A DNA stretch of 64,000 nucleotides from contig JAHEFB010000016.1 of NCBI GenBank assembly GCA_024640405.1, positions 1 to 64,000 of the forward strand, in the 5' to 3' direction. This document shows positions 27,143-34,970 of this stretch, piece after piece. The DNA comes from Alphaproteobacteria bacterium. GTDB lineage: Bacteria > Pseudomonadota > Alphaproteobacteria > Rhizobiales > Aestuariivirgaceae. The position numbers and the translations under genes were made by a program. Position 1 is the first letter of the stretch. The number at the start of each line of letters is the position of its first letter. The notes under the pieces were generated by a model. The model was not told the DNA's origin, did no database searches, and worked only from the letters and a program-made list of their open reading frames with translations.

Positions 27143-27352
27143 GCGCTTTTGTCGGAGACAGTGAAGGCGGCAATTCGTATTAGGGTCAGGCCAGACCAGC
27201 CTGAACGGCAGGTTTTGCCCAGGCCGGCGGTTGGTCACGACGATTGTGTGCGAGGATTACATCCGTCCTTGAACAAGATGCGCTTGTTGTACCCGAACAG
27301 CTTTACCGAGTGCGTAGGCCAATGGCATTGGCAATCCCGGTGCGCGACCGCC

Positions 27353-27574
27353 CTACTTGAGCTCCGCCAGCAGATCTTCTGCTTTATGGCGATGCCGTTT
27401 GTTGGTCTTCATTTTCAGTAACAGACGCTTGCGCTTTTTTTTCTCGGACTCCGCACGGAATTCATGCTTCAGCTTGTCATACTTTTTCTCGAGCTTGTGC
27501 AGAACCTTCTTTAGTGCCTTGCGCTTCGTTCCTTTTTTGATTTCGTCCGATTTGAACAAATCTTTCAGCTTCAT
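27353..27574 (-). CDS. Small lysine-rich basic protein
   Basis: A 73-residue protein rich in Lys and Arg (MKLKDLFKSDEIKKGTKRKA, then KKVLHKLEKKYDKL and a cluster KKKRKRLLLKMKTNKRHRHK). It is predicted to be helical with alternating basic and hydrophobic residues, like a short coiled coil. No known domain is recognised. The ATG at 27574 follows GGAGGG at ten bases, and translation further upstream in this frame has no ribosome binding site. It lies 40 bases downstream of the Na/Pi cotransporter gene on the same strand, so it is probably in that operon. Confidence 0.72.
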   Translation of the reverse strand: MKLKDLFKSDEIKKGTKRKALKKVLHKLEKKYDKLKHEFRAESEKKKRKRLLLKMKTNKRHRHKAEDLLAELK

Positions 27575-27614
27575 TGGCAAACGTCCCTCCATAAGAGTAG
27601 TGCCAAAGGTTTCA

Positions 27615-29414
27615 TCATGGTCTGGCAGCCCTTTCCTCGACATCGTCCAGATCGAGGCCGACCAGTTCCTCAGCCTCCATATCGGAGATATCACGTGACC
27701 CGAACAGCGTTTTGGCTACGTCTGTGAGTTGCCAGATGGCATCGCGGGCATAACCGTAATCATTCATCAGGGACGTACCCATTTGCGGCGTAATCTTTCC
27801 CTCCCGTATCAGCCTGTCCACGCCGCCGTTCACCACATTGCTTTCCTCATCAATTTCAACCCGGAACACATCAAGGTCGACCACATTCCTGTCCTCGGGA
27901 TCCAGCCTGCGCAACTCATCGATATCCTGGAGAAGGTTTGCCAACTGTATCCGTAGTGCGTTGTATTCGTCGCGAATGTGCATATTGTCATGCAACATGT
28001 ACCGGCTGATATTCTTGCGCAGATGTTTAATATCTTTCACTGTCATGACAGTTTGACGACAAGCCTGCCGCAATTCGTACAATTGTTGCGTGAACTCGGT
28101 CGGAATGTCGCCTTGAGCCCGCGCGATAAACTCCAGAATATTGGCATAAAGCGCCTTTACTTTCTGCTCGTAGGTTGAATCAAGGTTAAAATCCAGTATC
28201 TCGCGGTCGCGCCTGATCAGGTCGTCCAGATCGTCGGACTGCATGATCTGTGTGCGATGCAGATTGATTCCGTGGGCGATGATCTCGAGGGCATTGTCAT
28301 ACAGATGAACAGCCTCGTTGCGCACTGCCTCCAGCAGGGTTTCCGGGAATTCAGTGACCGCGTCCATCAAATACAGTGGTTCCACGACGTCGATTTTCGG
28401 TGCCGGCAACGCTCGTTCCAGAAACGCCACCAACTGGCTGACAAACGGCACCAGCACGACAACGCCGATCACATTGAAGATCGTGTGAAAGACTGCAAGT
28501 TTAAGGGTGTAATCGTCAGGTTTGATGCCGAAAGTATCCGCCACAGTCTCCACTGCCCACATGATCTGGTAAATGAAGGCAATGGCGATAACACCGGTAA
28601 TGACATTGAAAATCAGATGGCCGGCGGCCAGCCGTTTGCCCTGGTGGTTTGAACTAAGTGATCCGAGAATGGCGGTGATAGTCGTTCCGACATTGGCACC
28701 AATAGCCAGCGCCAGGGCATTCTCGTAGGTCACCTGTTGGGCTGCCAGTGCCGTAATGATCAACACCAGCGTGGCATGGGACGATTGCATGACAACCGTT
28801 GCGAATATGCCGACCGCAGCGAAGGCAAACAGCCCGGCATAGCCCGGCATGGCAAACTGGGTCAGGTCGATGGTGTCACGGAAGGCTTCGAAACCTTCCT
28901 TCATGTGGTGAATGCCGAGAAACAGGAACCCGAGACCGGCAAGTATGTATCCGACCCCTTTCATTGACCGATTGTTCTGGAACACCAGGACAATACCGAA
29001 CACCAGCATCGGCATGGCATACGCCGAAATCTTCACTTTCAAGCCCAATCCGGCGATGAGCCAAGCGCCCGTTGTGGTGCCGATATTGGCGCCGAAAATT
29101 ATGCCGATCCCCGACGCGAGTGAAATCATCCCTGCGCTGAGAAACGAGATGGCAATGACGGAAACCAGCGAACTGGATTGCATAACCGTTGTGGTAACGA
29201 TGCCAAACGACAGGGATTTCCAGAGCCGGTCCGTTGTTTTGCTCAGGAGAGTTTCCAGAAATCCACCGGTAAAGGCGCGGAAGCCTTCTTCAAGGAACAG
29301 CATGCCGAACAGAAAAATCGCCACGCCGGCGGAGATTTGTTTGAAATCTGAGCTGATCCAGAAGCCGTAAATCAAAAAACCGAATATGACCGGCAGGAGT
29401 ATTCGTCTGAACAT
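27615..29414 (-). CDS. Na/Pi cotransporter family protein with PhoU-like C-terminal domain
   Basis: A 599-residue NptA/YjbB-type sodium-phosphate cotransporter. The inverted-repeat signatures are TTTVMQSSSLVSVIAI with GANIGTTTGAW in the first half, and TVVMQSSHATLVLI with GANVGTTITAIL in the second. From about residue 350 the protein is a soluble helical PhoU-like domain (AVRNEAVHLYDNALEIIAHG to the C-terminus), as in many bacterial homologues. YjbB-type proteins have been linked to phosphate export in E. coli, so direction is open. It is the third Pi transporter in the window and is divergent from the second PiT gene. Confidence 0.94.
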   Translation of the reverse strand: MFRRILLPVIFGFLIYGFWISSDFKQISAGVAIFLFGMLFLEEGFRAFTGGFLETLLSKTTDRLWKSLSFGIVTTTVMQSSSLVSVIAISFLSAGMISLASGIGIIFGANIGTTTGAWLIAGLGLKVKISAYAMPMLVFGIVLVFQNNRSMKGVGYILAGLGFLFLGIHHMKEGFEAFRDTIDLTQFAMPGYAGLFAFAAVGIFATVVMQSSHATLVLIITALAAQQVTYENALALAIGANVGTTITAILGSLSSNHQGKRLAAGHLIFNVITGVIAIAFIYQIMWAVETVADTFGIKPDDYTLKLAVFHTIFNVIGVVVLVPFVSQLVAFLERALPAPKIDVVEPLYLMDAVTEFPETLLEAVRNEAVHLYDNALEIIAHGINLHRTQIMQSDDLDDLIRRDREILDFNLDSTYEQKVKALYANILEFIARAQGDIPTEFTQQLYELRQACRQTVMTVKDIKHLRKNISRYMLHDNMHIRDEYNALRIQLANLLQDIDELRRLDPEDRNVVDLDVFRVEIDEESNVVNGGVDRLIREGKITPQMGTSLMNDYGYARDAIWQLTDVAKTLFGSRDISDMEAEELVGLDLDDVEERAARP

Positions 29415-29787
29415 GAACCAAACCCCGCTTACATCGAAAACCCGCCCTGCAGACTCTGCCTGAGGCAGCGTTTGCTGTGATGGTCCAGAGGACCGGACTG
29501 AGGGATGAAGCCCAAAGTTGTTACAGCTGCCACTTCAGCTTAGATCGATTTTGATCCGCCGACCTAACACATGTCAAACCGGGATTGTCGGTTGAAATCG
29601 GCTGAACTTGCAAATACCCGGCCGCCAAAAATTCTCACCCCTGAAATCGTCGCGTTGCGACATCGGTATTGGATACCATTACTGCCGCTCTGCGACATGA
29701 TCTATATCAAGGTCCGACCTGACGCGTTGCACGTACGATGAATTGCCCTGGAGGCAGATGTTTGTCCTCACAAGAGCGGAGGGCACA
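29415..29787. other. Divergent promoter region between Na/Pi and second PiT genes
   Basis: A 373-base stretch without a gene. Its right end carries the FNR-like box at 29697-29710 and a -10-like TACGAT at 29734-29739. No palindrome or small RNA was recognised in the remainder. An extended start of the PiT gene at 29758 (after GGAGG but with only three bases spacing) lies inside it. Confidence 0.55.
29697..29710. promoter_or_regulatory. FNR box-like site upstream of second PiT/DUF47 operon
   Basis: ATGAT-CTAT-ATCAA matches nine of ten consensus positions. A good -10 hexamer, TACGAT at 29734-29739, has its centre 33 bases from the box centre, close to class II FNR promoter geometry reading toward the PiT gene at 29788. 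Confidence 0.7.
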
Positions 29788-30831
29788 ATGGATACTGCTT
29801 ACTGGCTGGCGATGGCCACGATCGCCATCGTCGTAGTTTTCGACTACACCAACGGGTTTCATGACGCGGCAAACATCGTGGCAACGCCTATTGCGTCGCG
29901 CGCGATGACCCCGATCCAGGCTGTCATCATCGTCGGTACTTTCGAGTTTCTCGGGCCGCTGCTGGGCGGAACCGCAGTCGCCAACACCATTGGAAAGTTC
30001 ATCGATTTGAGTGACCTGCAGGCAAGTGTATCGATGACAATTATCCTGTGTGGCTGCTTCGGCGCAATCACATGGAATTTGTGGACCTGGTATTATGGCA
30101 TTCCGTCGAGTTCTTCGCATGCGCTGGTCGGCGGACTGGCCGGCCCGGTCATCGTCGCTGCCGGTCCGCAGTATGTTGTGTGGGGGGCGAATGAATTTTT
30201 GACGACCGGGCATGTGACCGGTGTGACCAAGGTGATACTGGCCCTGATCCTGTCGCCGATCATCGGCTTTTGGGTCGGCTTCGTGATTCACCGCCTGATG
30301 AGTGGTCTGCTGCGCGGCGCCAGGCCGGTCGCCAACAAGTATCTGCGTTTGTCGCAGTATGTGACGTCGGCCGGCATGGCGTTTTCCCACGGCGCAAACG
30401 ATGCGCAGAAGAGTATGGGCATCATTACCATGGTGTTGCTGCTGGGCGGGTTCATCGATGAATTCCGGGTGCCGTTTTGGGTCGTGTTGCTGTGTGCGTC
30501 GGCAATTACACTGGGCGTTCTGTCCGGTGGCTGGCGAATTGTGCGTACAATCGGTTTCGCCATTTACAAGATCCGACCGTTGCATGCGGTCAATGGCCAG
30601 GTCTCGGCGGCCGGTATCATATTCACCGCGGCCATAGCCGGTGCGCCGGTATCGACCACGCATGTCACCAGTTCTGCACTGATGGGGATCGGCGCTTCCG
30701 AACGGCCAAAGGCTGTTGGCTGGTCCAAGGCCAGGGAGATTCTGATGACCTGGGTTCTGACCATCCCGGGTTCCGCAATTGTCGGGATAGCGACTTACCT
30801 GGCCGTGAAACTGTTGTTCGGCGTTGCTTGA
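29788..30831 (+). CDS. PiT-family inorganic phosphate transporter (second, shorter type)
   Basis: A 347-residue PiT carrier of a different subfamily from the one at 20.4 kb. Signatures are FDYTNGFHDAANIVATPIAS at the N-terminus and SHGANDAQKSMGII in the second half, with IPSSSSHALVGGL and PVSTTHVTSSAL as the paired motifs. It has no large central loop. The start is ATG 29788 after GGAGGG. It is followed by its DUF47 partner at 55 bases, so gene order (PiT then DUF47) is the reverse of the first pair. Transport of metal-phosphate with protons is expected. Confidence 0.95.
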   Translation: MDTAYWLAMATIAIVVVFDYTNGFHDAANIVATPIASRAMTPIQAVIIVGTFEFLGPLLGGTAVANTIGKFIDLSDLQASVSMTIILCGCFGAITWNLWTWYYGIPSSSSHALVGGLAGPVIVAAGPQYVVWGANEFLTTGHVTGVTKVILALILSPIIGFWVGFVIHRLMSGLLRGARPVANKYLRLSQYVTSAGMAFSHGANDAQKSMGIITMVLLLGGFIDEFRVPFWVVLLCASAITLGVLSGGWRIVRTIGFAIYKIRPLHAVNGQVSAAGIIFTAAIAGAPVSTTHVTSSALMGIGASERPKAVGWSKAREILMTWVLTIPGSAIVGIATYLAVKLLFGVA

Positions 30832-30886
30832 CAGGCGATCTGCCACCTGCGGTGCGGACGGCATCGCAACCATGAGGAGTATTGAA

Positions 30887-31600
30887 ATGAGTGGAGGAAA
30901 CTCACTGTTGACCCGCATCGTCGATCGGGTTTTGCCGAAGACGCCGGATTTCTTCAGCCTTGTCGATGATCAATGCGACATGGCGGTGGCCACCATGGAG
31001 GAACTGGTTGCCTTCATGGAATCCGGCAAGAAGAAAGTCGGCAAACACGTAAAACAAATGGAAAAGGAAGGCGATGAACTCAAGCGGCGGAATATCGACG
31101 CGCTGAACAAGTCGTTCTCAACGCCGATGGACAGGGAGGATATCTACCGCGCCATCGTCGATATCGACCACCTGATGAACTACGCCAAGACCACGGTTCG
31201 CGAAATGGAGGTTTTCGGCATTGATCCGGACCAGCATTCACTGCAAATGGCGGTCTATCTCAAGGAGGGCACGAAATCCCTGCAGGAAGGTTTCAAAAAA
31301 CTCAGCGAGAACGCAATTCTTGCCGAAGCCGATGCGCTGGCTGCCCGCAAGGCCGAGCGCACGATAGAAAAGCAATACCGCAAGGCGTTGGCCGAACTGT
31401 TCGATATTTCCAGCTATGTCGAGGCCATACGGGAAAAAAAGGCAAACAGCGACGAAAAGTTCGAAGCGGAAATCGTCGCGCTCGAGCATGTCATGGAAGC
31501 CTTCAAGCGGCGCGAGGTCTACCGGCACATGTCCAACGCGGCCGACCGTCTTGCCCATGCCGGTGCGACGCTATACGACATTGTCGTCAAGATCGCCTGA
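30887..31600 (+). CDS. DUF47 PhoU-like phosphate transport regulator (second)
   Basis: A 237-residue helical DUF47 protein, only distantly similar to the copy at 19.7 kb. It shows the family layout: N-terminal LTRIVDRVLPKTPDFFSLVD, KQMEKEGDELKRRNIDALNK with acidic metal-binding positions, and the PMDREDIYRAIVDIDHLMNY motif. The ATG at 30887 follows GAGGAG at nine bases and gives the expected N-terminus. It is co-transcribed with the preceding PiT gene and is convergent with nusB. Confidence 0.93.
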   Translation: MSGGNSLLTRIVDRVLPKTPDFFSLVDDQCDMAVATMEELVAFMESGKKKVGKHVKQMEKEGDELKRRNIDALNKSFSTPMDREDIYRAIVDIDHLMNYAKTTVREMEVFGIDPDQHSLQMAVYLKEGTKSLQEGFKKLSENAILAEADALAARKAERTIEKQYRKALAELFDISSYVEAIREKKANSDEKFEAEIVALEHVMEAFKRREVYRHMSNAADRLAHAGATLYDIVVKIA

Positions 31601-31704
31601 CAACATTGTCATAGAAATTGTTACATCAACTACCAGTGGCGCGTCACGAACATCTGTTCACGGCATTACAGGAGGGGTTGTGTCAAATTCCATACCGGCT
31701 CACT

Positions 31705-32208
31705 TCACATTTCTTCAGTGCGGCATTTCCGGGCCATGGCATCCAGACTGGCGTTGATGAAACCCGATTCGCTTCCAGAGAAGAACGCCTTGGCAACCTC
31801 AACATACTCGGAAATCGTCACCTTGGGCGGAATGTCGTCACGGAACAATAGTTCATATCCGGCGGCCCGAAGTATGGCACGAGAGGTTGCTTCCAGCCTC
31901 GCCAGCGTCCACCCCTCAGCCAGACACCCATTGACCTTTCTGTCGATCAACAACTGATCAACGAAGACGCCTTCCACGATGGCTTTCAGAAAACCGAAAT
32001 CGGCCTCACCGCATTGGCCATCATCGAAGTGTGTGCCAATTCGGCCTGTGCCGTAATCCGCCAGAACGTCCGACAACTCCGTGCCGCCGACATCCATCTG
32101 ATACAGTGCCTGTACCGCGCCCAGTCGGGACGCAGAGCGTGCTACGCTTGTGCCGCGCTTTTTTGCATTGCCCCCGGGCTTGTTCGCCTTTCTGGCCGCA
32201 TCAGTCAT
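31705..32208 (-). CDS. nusB: Transcription antitermination factor NusB
   Basis: NusB binds boxA RNA with S10 to support antitermination of rRNA operons. The 167-residue protein has a basic N-terminal extension, then RLGAVQALYQMDVGG, LEATSRAILRAAGYELLF and KVTISEYVEVAKAFFSGSESGFINASLD, all typical. The ATG at 32208 overlaps the ribH stop (ATGACTGA), which decides the start over an upstream TTG. It is the last gene of the ribD-ribE-ribH-nusB set, a conserved arrangement. Confidence 0.96.
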   Translation of the reverse strand: MTDAARKANKPGGNAKKRGTSVARSASRLGAVQALYQMDVGGTELSDVLADYGTGRIGTHFDDGQCGEADFGFLKAIVEGVFVDQLLIDRKVNGCLAEGWTLARLEATSRAILRAAGYELLFRDDIPPKVTISEYVEVAKAFFSGSESGFINASLDAMARKCRTEEM

Positions 32209-32674
32209 CGCGAGATTCCAGGTCAAGTCTGAACTTCATCATTGCCAGGCAGGCTTGCGCTGCACCGGCACCCTTGTTCATGTCTGTAACACTGGCGCGA
32301 ACCAGTGCCTGCTGCTCGTTCTCAACAGTCAGAATGCCATTTCCGATGCAGGCGCCATCGACGTTCAAATTCATCAGACCGCGAGCGCTTTCACCGGCCA
32401 CGATTTCATAATGTGTGGTTTCGCCACGAATAACACAGCCCAAAGCAACAAACCCGTCATAGTCGCCAAACTCATAGGCAATGGAGATGACGCCGGGAAT
32501 TTCCAGGGCCCCCGGCACGCTAACCACTTCGACGTCGCATCCCGCTGCCGCAAGGCATTGCTTCGCCCCTTCCAGCAACTGCGCTGCAATATGTTCGTAA
32601 TAGGGTGACTGAACGATCAGCACGCTAAACTTTTCATCCTGCCTGGCGGGAGAAATGGAGGGTACTTTTGTCAT
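32201..32674 (-). CDS. ribH: 6,7-dimethyl-8-ribityllumazine synthase
   Basis: RibH condenses the ribityl-diaminouracil intermediate with dihydroxybutanone phosphate to form lumazine, the penultimate step of riboflavin synthesis. In the 157-residue sequence, VVSVPGALEIPGVI, ALGCVIRGETTHYEIVAGES and the GILTVENEQQALVRA segment match the family, including the active-site His. It overlaps ribE by four bases (ATGA) and nusB by eight. Confidence 0.97.
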   Translation of the reverse strand: MTKVPSISPARQDEKFSVLIVQSPYYEHIAAQLLEGAKQCLAAAGCDVEVVSVPGALEIPGVISIAYEFGDYDGFVALGCVIRGETTHYEIVAGESARGLMNLNVDGACIGNGILTVENEQQALVRASVTDMNKGAGAAQACLAMMKFRLDLESRDD

Positions 32675-33279
32675 TGACTGACGCTTTCTTTGAGACGCGC
32701 GACATAGCGGGCCAACATGTCGATTTCCAAATTCACGCTATCGCCTACCTGCGCATTGCCCCAGCAGGTTACAGACAATGTGTGCGGGATCAGGTTTGTA
32801 CCGAAGTGAAACCCATCAACCTCGTTGACCGTCAGCGACGTACCGTCGAGGCAGACAGAACCCTTGGGGGCGATGAACCGGGCCAAGTCGTCCGGCGCGT
32901 GAAAAACAAACCGGCGGCTGTCGCCTTCATCATCAATTGAAATAATTTTTGCCGTGCCATCGACATGGCCGGACACGATATGCCCGCCCAGCTCGTCACC
33001 GGCCTTGAGCGCTCGCTCCAAATTGATCCGCGTTCCTTTACGCCAGTGGCCGAGCGTCGTCCTGGACAAGCTCTCCGCCGACACATCAACGGTAAAAAGG
33101 CTCCCGCCTTGCCGATTCGCCGCAACGGATGTCACAGTCAGGCAACACCCGGCACAACAGATGGACGCCCCAAGTGCTATGCCGGAAGCTTCATATCCGC
33201 TGGATATGGTGAATTGCGTGTCACCACGTTGCTCAACGCCCTCAATCCTGCCGATGTCTGTGATGATGCCTGTAAACAT
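32671..33279 (-). CDS. ribE: Riboflavin synthase subunit alpha
   Basis: This 202-residue enzyme dismutates two lumazines to riboflavin. It has the duplicated lumazine-binding beta-barrel, each half starting with a MFTGI- or HIVSGHVDG-type motif: MFTGIITDIGRIEGVE and CCLTVTSVA in the N-half, and GGHIVSGHVDGTAKI and DGTSLTVNEVDG in the C-half. It lies between ribD and ribH on the same strand, nine bases from ribD and overlapping ribH. Confidence 0.97.
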   Translation of the reverse strand: MFTGIITDIGRIEGVEQRGDTQFTISSGYEASGIALGASICCAGCCLTVTSVAANRQGGSLFTVDVSAESLSRTTLGHWRKGTRINLERALKAGDELGGHIVSGHVDGTAKIISIDDEGDSRRFVFHAPDDLARFIAPKGSVCLDGTSLTVNEVDGFHFGTNLIPHTLSVTCWGNAQVGDSVNLEIDMLARYVARLKESVSQ

Positions 33280-33288
33280 GGCATTCGT

Positions 33289-34389
33289 TTAACGCACCCG
33301 AACGTATTTGGCGAGCCAATCCGTACCCAGTTCTTCACTTTCTCCGAACTGTTTGAATCGCGACGTTGCCCGTATGGTATCGAGTGGAAGGCCAGCCATT
33401 GCATCCAGTCCCTGCGGACCTATTTTGCGGGATGCCTGCAACAGTACTGCCTCGTCAACGAGATCAGCCTCCATCAGGGCCCTTGCCATGTGGGCGCCCC
33501 CTTCCGCCAGCACATGGGCAATGCCACGGTCGGCAAGTTTGTGCAACATATCCGCAAGGTTCACTTTGCCTTCCGGCGTCGCCGAGCACTCTATTATCTG
33601 TACACCTCTGGCCTGCAACGCTGTTCTGGCGACCGGATCAGCGGCGTTTGTGGTCATAATCCACACCGGTACATCTATGGCCGTCTCGACCAACCTGCTC
33701 GCCAATGGTGTGGATAGACTGCTGTCTGATACAACGCGGACCGGTGAGCGGTCATGCATTCCGGGCAAGCGGCAAGTCAGATCAGGGTCATCTGCCAAAA
33801 CCGTGCTGAGACCTACCAGAACCGCATCGACCTGCGCACGCAACAGGTGGACGCGATTACGTGCGGTTTCACCAGTAATGGCGGTCGGCTCACCCGCCTT
33901 CGCTGCAATTTTGCCGTCGCTGGAAACCGCAAGTTTGAGAGTCACATAGCTGCGTTTGTTTGAGTGCCTGCTGAGGAAACCGCGAACCTGCCAGGCTGCT
34001 TCTTCAGCTAACACCCCTTGGGAAACTTTCACACCGGCAGCACGCAGAGCCTGGTGTCCACCACCGGATACTCTTGGGTCCGGATCTTCCAGAGCGGTCA
34101 CCACGCGCGCCACCCCTGCCCTGATCAAGGCATCCGTACATGGCGGAGTACGCCCATGATGACAACATGGTTCAAGCGTCACATAGGCTGTGGCACCGCG
34201 TGCTGCTTCACCTGCCATCCCGAGGGCCTGGGTTTCTGCGTGCGGTCGTCCGCCAAACGCTGTCGATGCAATCGCTATAATATTGTTGTCCCTGACCAGC
34301 ACACAGCCAACCGACGGGTTATCGGCTGTTGAACCGCGCATCCGCCTGCTCGCCGCCAGCGCCTGCAACATGTAGGTCTCATCGTTCAC
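33289..34389 (-). CDS. ribD: Bifunctional diaminohydroxyphosphoribosylaminopyrimidine deaminase/reductase
   Basis: RibD carries out the second and third steps after GTP cyclohydrolase in riboflavin synthesis. The N-terminal deaminase (about residues 1-145) has the zinc site HAETQAL and PCCHHGRTPPCTDAL. The C-terminal NADPH-dependent reductase (about 150-366) shows TLKLAVSSDGKIA and VLAEGGAHMARALM. The length of 366 is typical. The start is GTG at 34389, about ten bases after GAGG. It is 12 bases from nrdR. Confidence 0.96.
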   Translation of the reverse strand: MNDETYMLQALAASRRMRGSTADNPSVGCVLVRDNNIIAIASTAFGGRPHAETQALGMAGEAARGATAYVTLEPCCHHGRTPPCTDALIRAGVARVVTALEDPDPRVSGGGHQALRAAGVKVSQGVLAEEAAWQVRGFLSRHSNKRSYVTLKLAVSSDGKIAAKAGEPTAITGETARNRVHLLRAQVDAVLVGLSTVLADDPDLTCRLPGMHDRSPVRVVSDSSLSTPLASRLVETAIDVPVWIMTTNAADPVARTALQARGVQIIECSATPEGKVNLADMLHKLADRGIAHVLAEGGAHMARALMEADLVDEAVLLQASRKIGPQGLDAMAGLPLDTIRATSRFKQFGESEELGTDWLAKYVRVR

Positions 34390-34401
34390 GGCCTGGCTGC
34401 C

Positions 34402-34920
34402 TCAGTCAGAGGCATCGGCGCGGTCATTGTCGGAGCTGGCGCCGGACTCATCTTCGCGGGAAGCCTCTTCTTCCGACGAGAGCTCACCCAGCAGTTCTTC
34501 AAAATCACGGGCCTCCCGAAAATTCCGGTACACGGAAGCAAATCGCACATATGCCACGTCATCCAGAACCCGCAAACCCTCCATGACATGTTCGCCTATC
34601 AGGTCACTGGCAATTTCCGTCTCACCGAGACTTTCGAGCTGCCTGACAATAGATGACATCATGCGTTCAAGACGTTCCGGATCCACCGGACGTTTGCGAA
34701 CCGCAATGGCGATCGATCGAGCCAGCTTGTCGCGGTCGAAAGGTACCCGCTTGCCGGATTTCTTAAGCACAATCAACTCACGTAACTGAACGCGTTCGAA
34801 AGTGGTAAACCTGCCGCCGCAATCCGGGCAATGCCGTCTGCGCCGGATGGCGGCACCATCTTCAGACGGTCGCGAATCCTTCACCTGTGAATCGTGGCTG
34901 CTGCAGTAGGGACATCGCAT
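34402..34920 (-). CDS. nrdR: Transcriptional repressor NrdR
   Basis: NrdR represses ribonucleotide reductase genes when (d)ATP is high. The 172-residue protein has the N-terminal zinc ribbon [17 protein letters not shown] with CPDCGGRF, then the ATP-cone domain ([40 protein letters not shown]). A Ser/Glu-rich acidic tail of about 25 residues ends the protein. It is encoded between glyA and ribD, the usual alphaproteobacterial context. The start ATG follows AAAGGAGG. Confidence 0.97.
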   Translation of the reverse strand: MRCPYCSSHDSQVKDSRPSEDGAAIRRRRHCPDCGGRFTTFERVQLRELIVLKKSGKRVPFDRDKLARSIAIAVRKRPVDPERLERMMSSIVRQLESLGETEIASDLIGEHVMEGLRVLDDVAYVRFASVYRNFREARDFEELLGELSSEEEASREDESGASSDNDRADASD

Positions 34921-34970
34921 TTGCAGTCTGCCCCTCCTTTGATCTGACGGTTAGACTCAACTTGCTCCAA

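Noticed and set aside
27150-27352. Small palindromes (GCCAATG-G-CATTGGC and others) between ppk1 and the Lys-rich gene
   Set aside because: Stems are short and lack T-runs. They could be part of a terminator, but the evidence is too thin.
29707-30918. 403-codon minus-strand frame opposite the second PiT gene
   Set aside because: His/Arg/Gln-rich mirror composition and a PiT gene with full signatures on the other strand.
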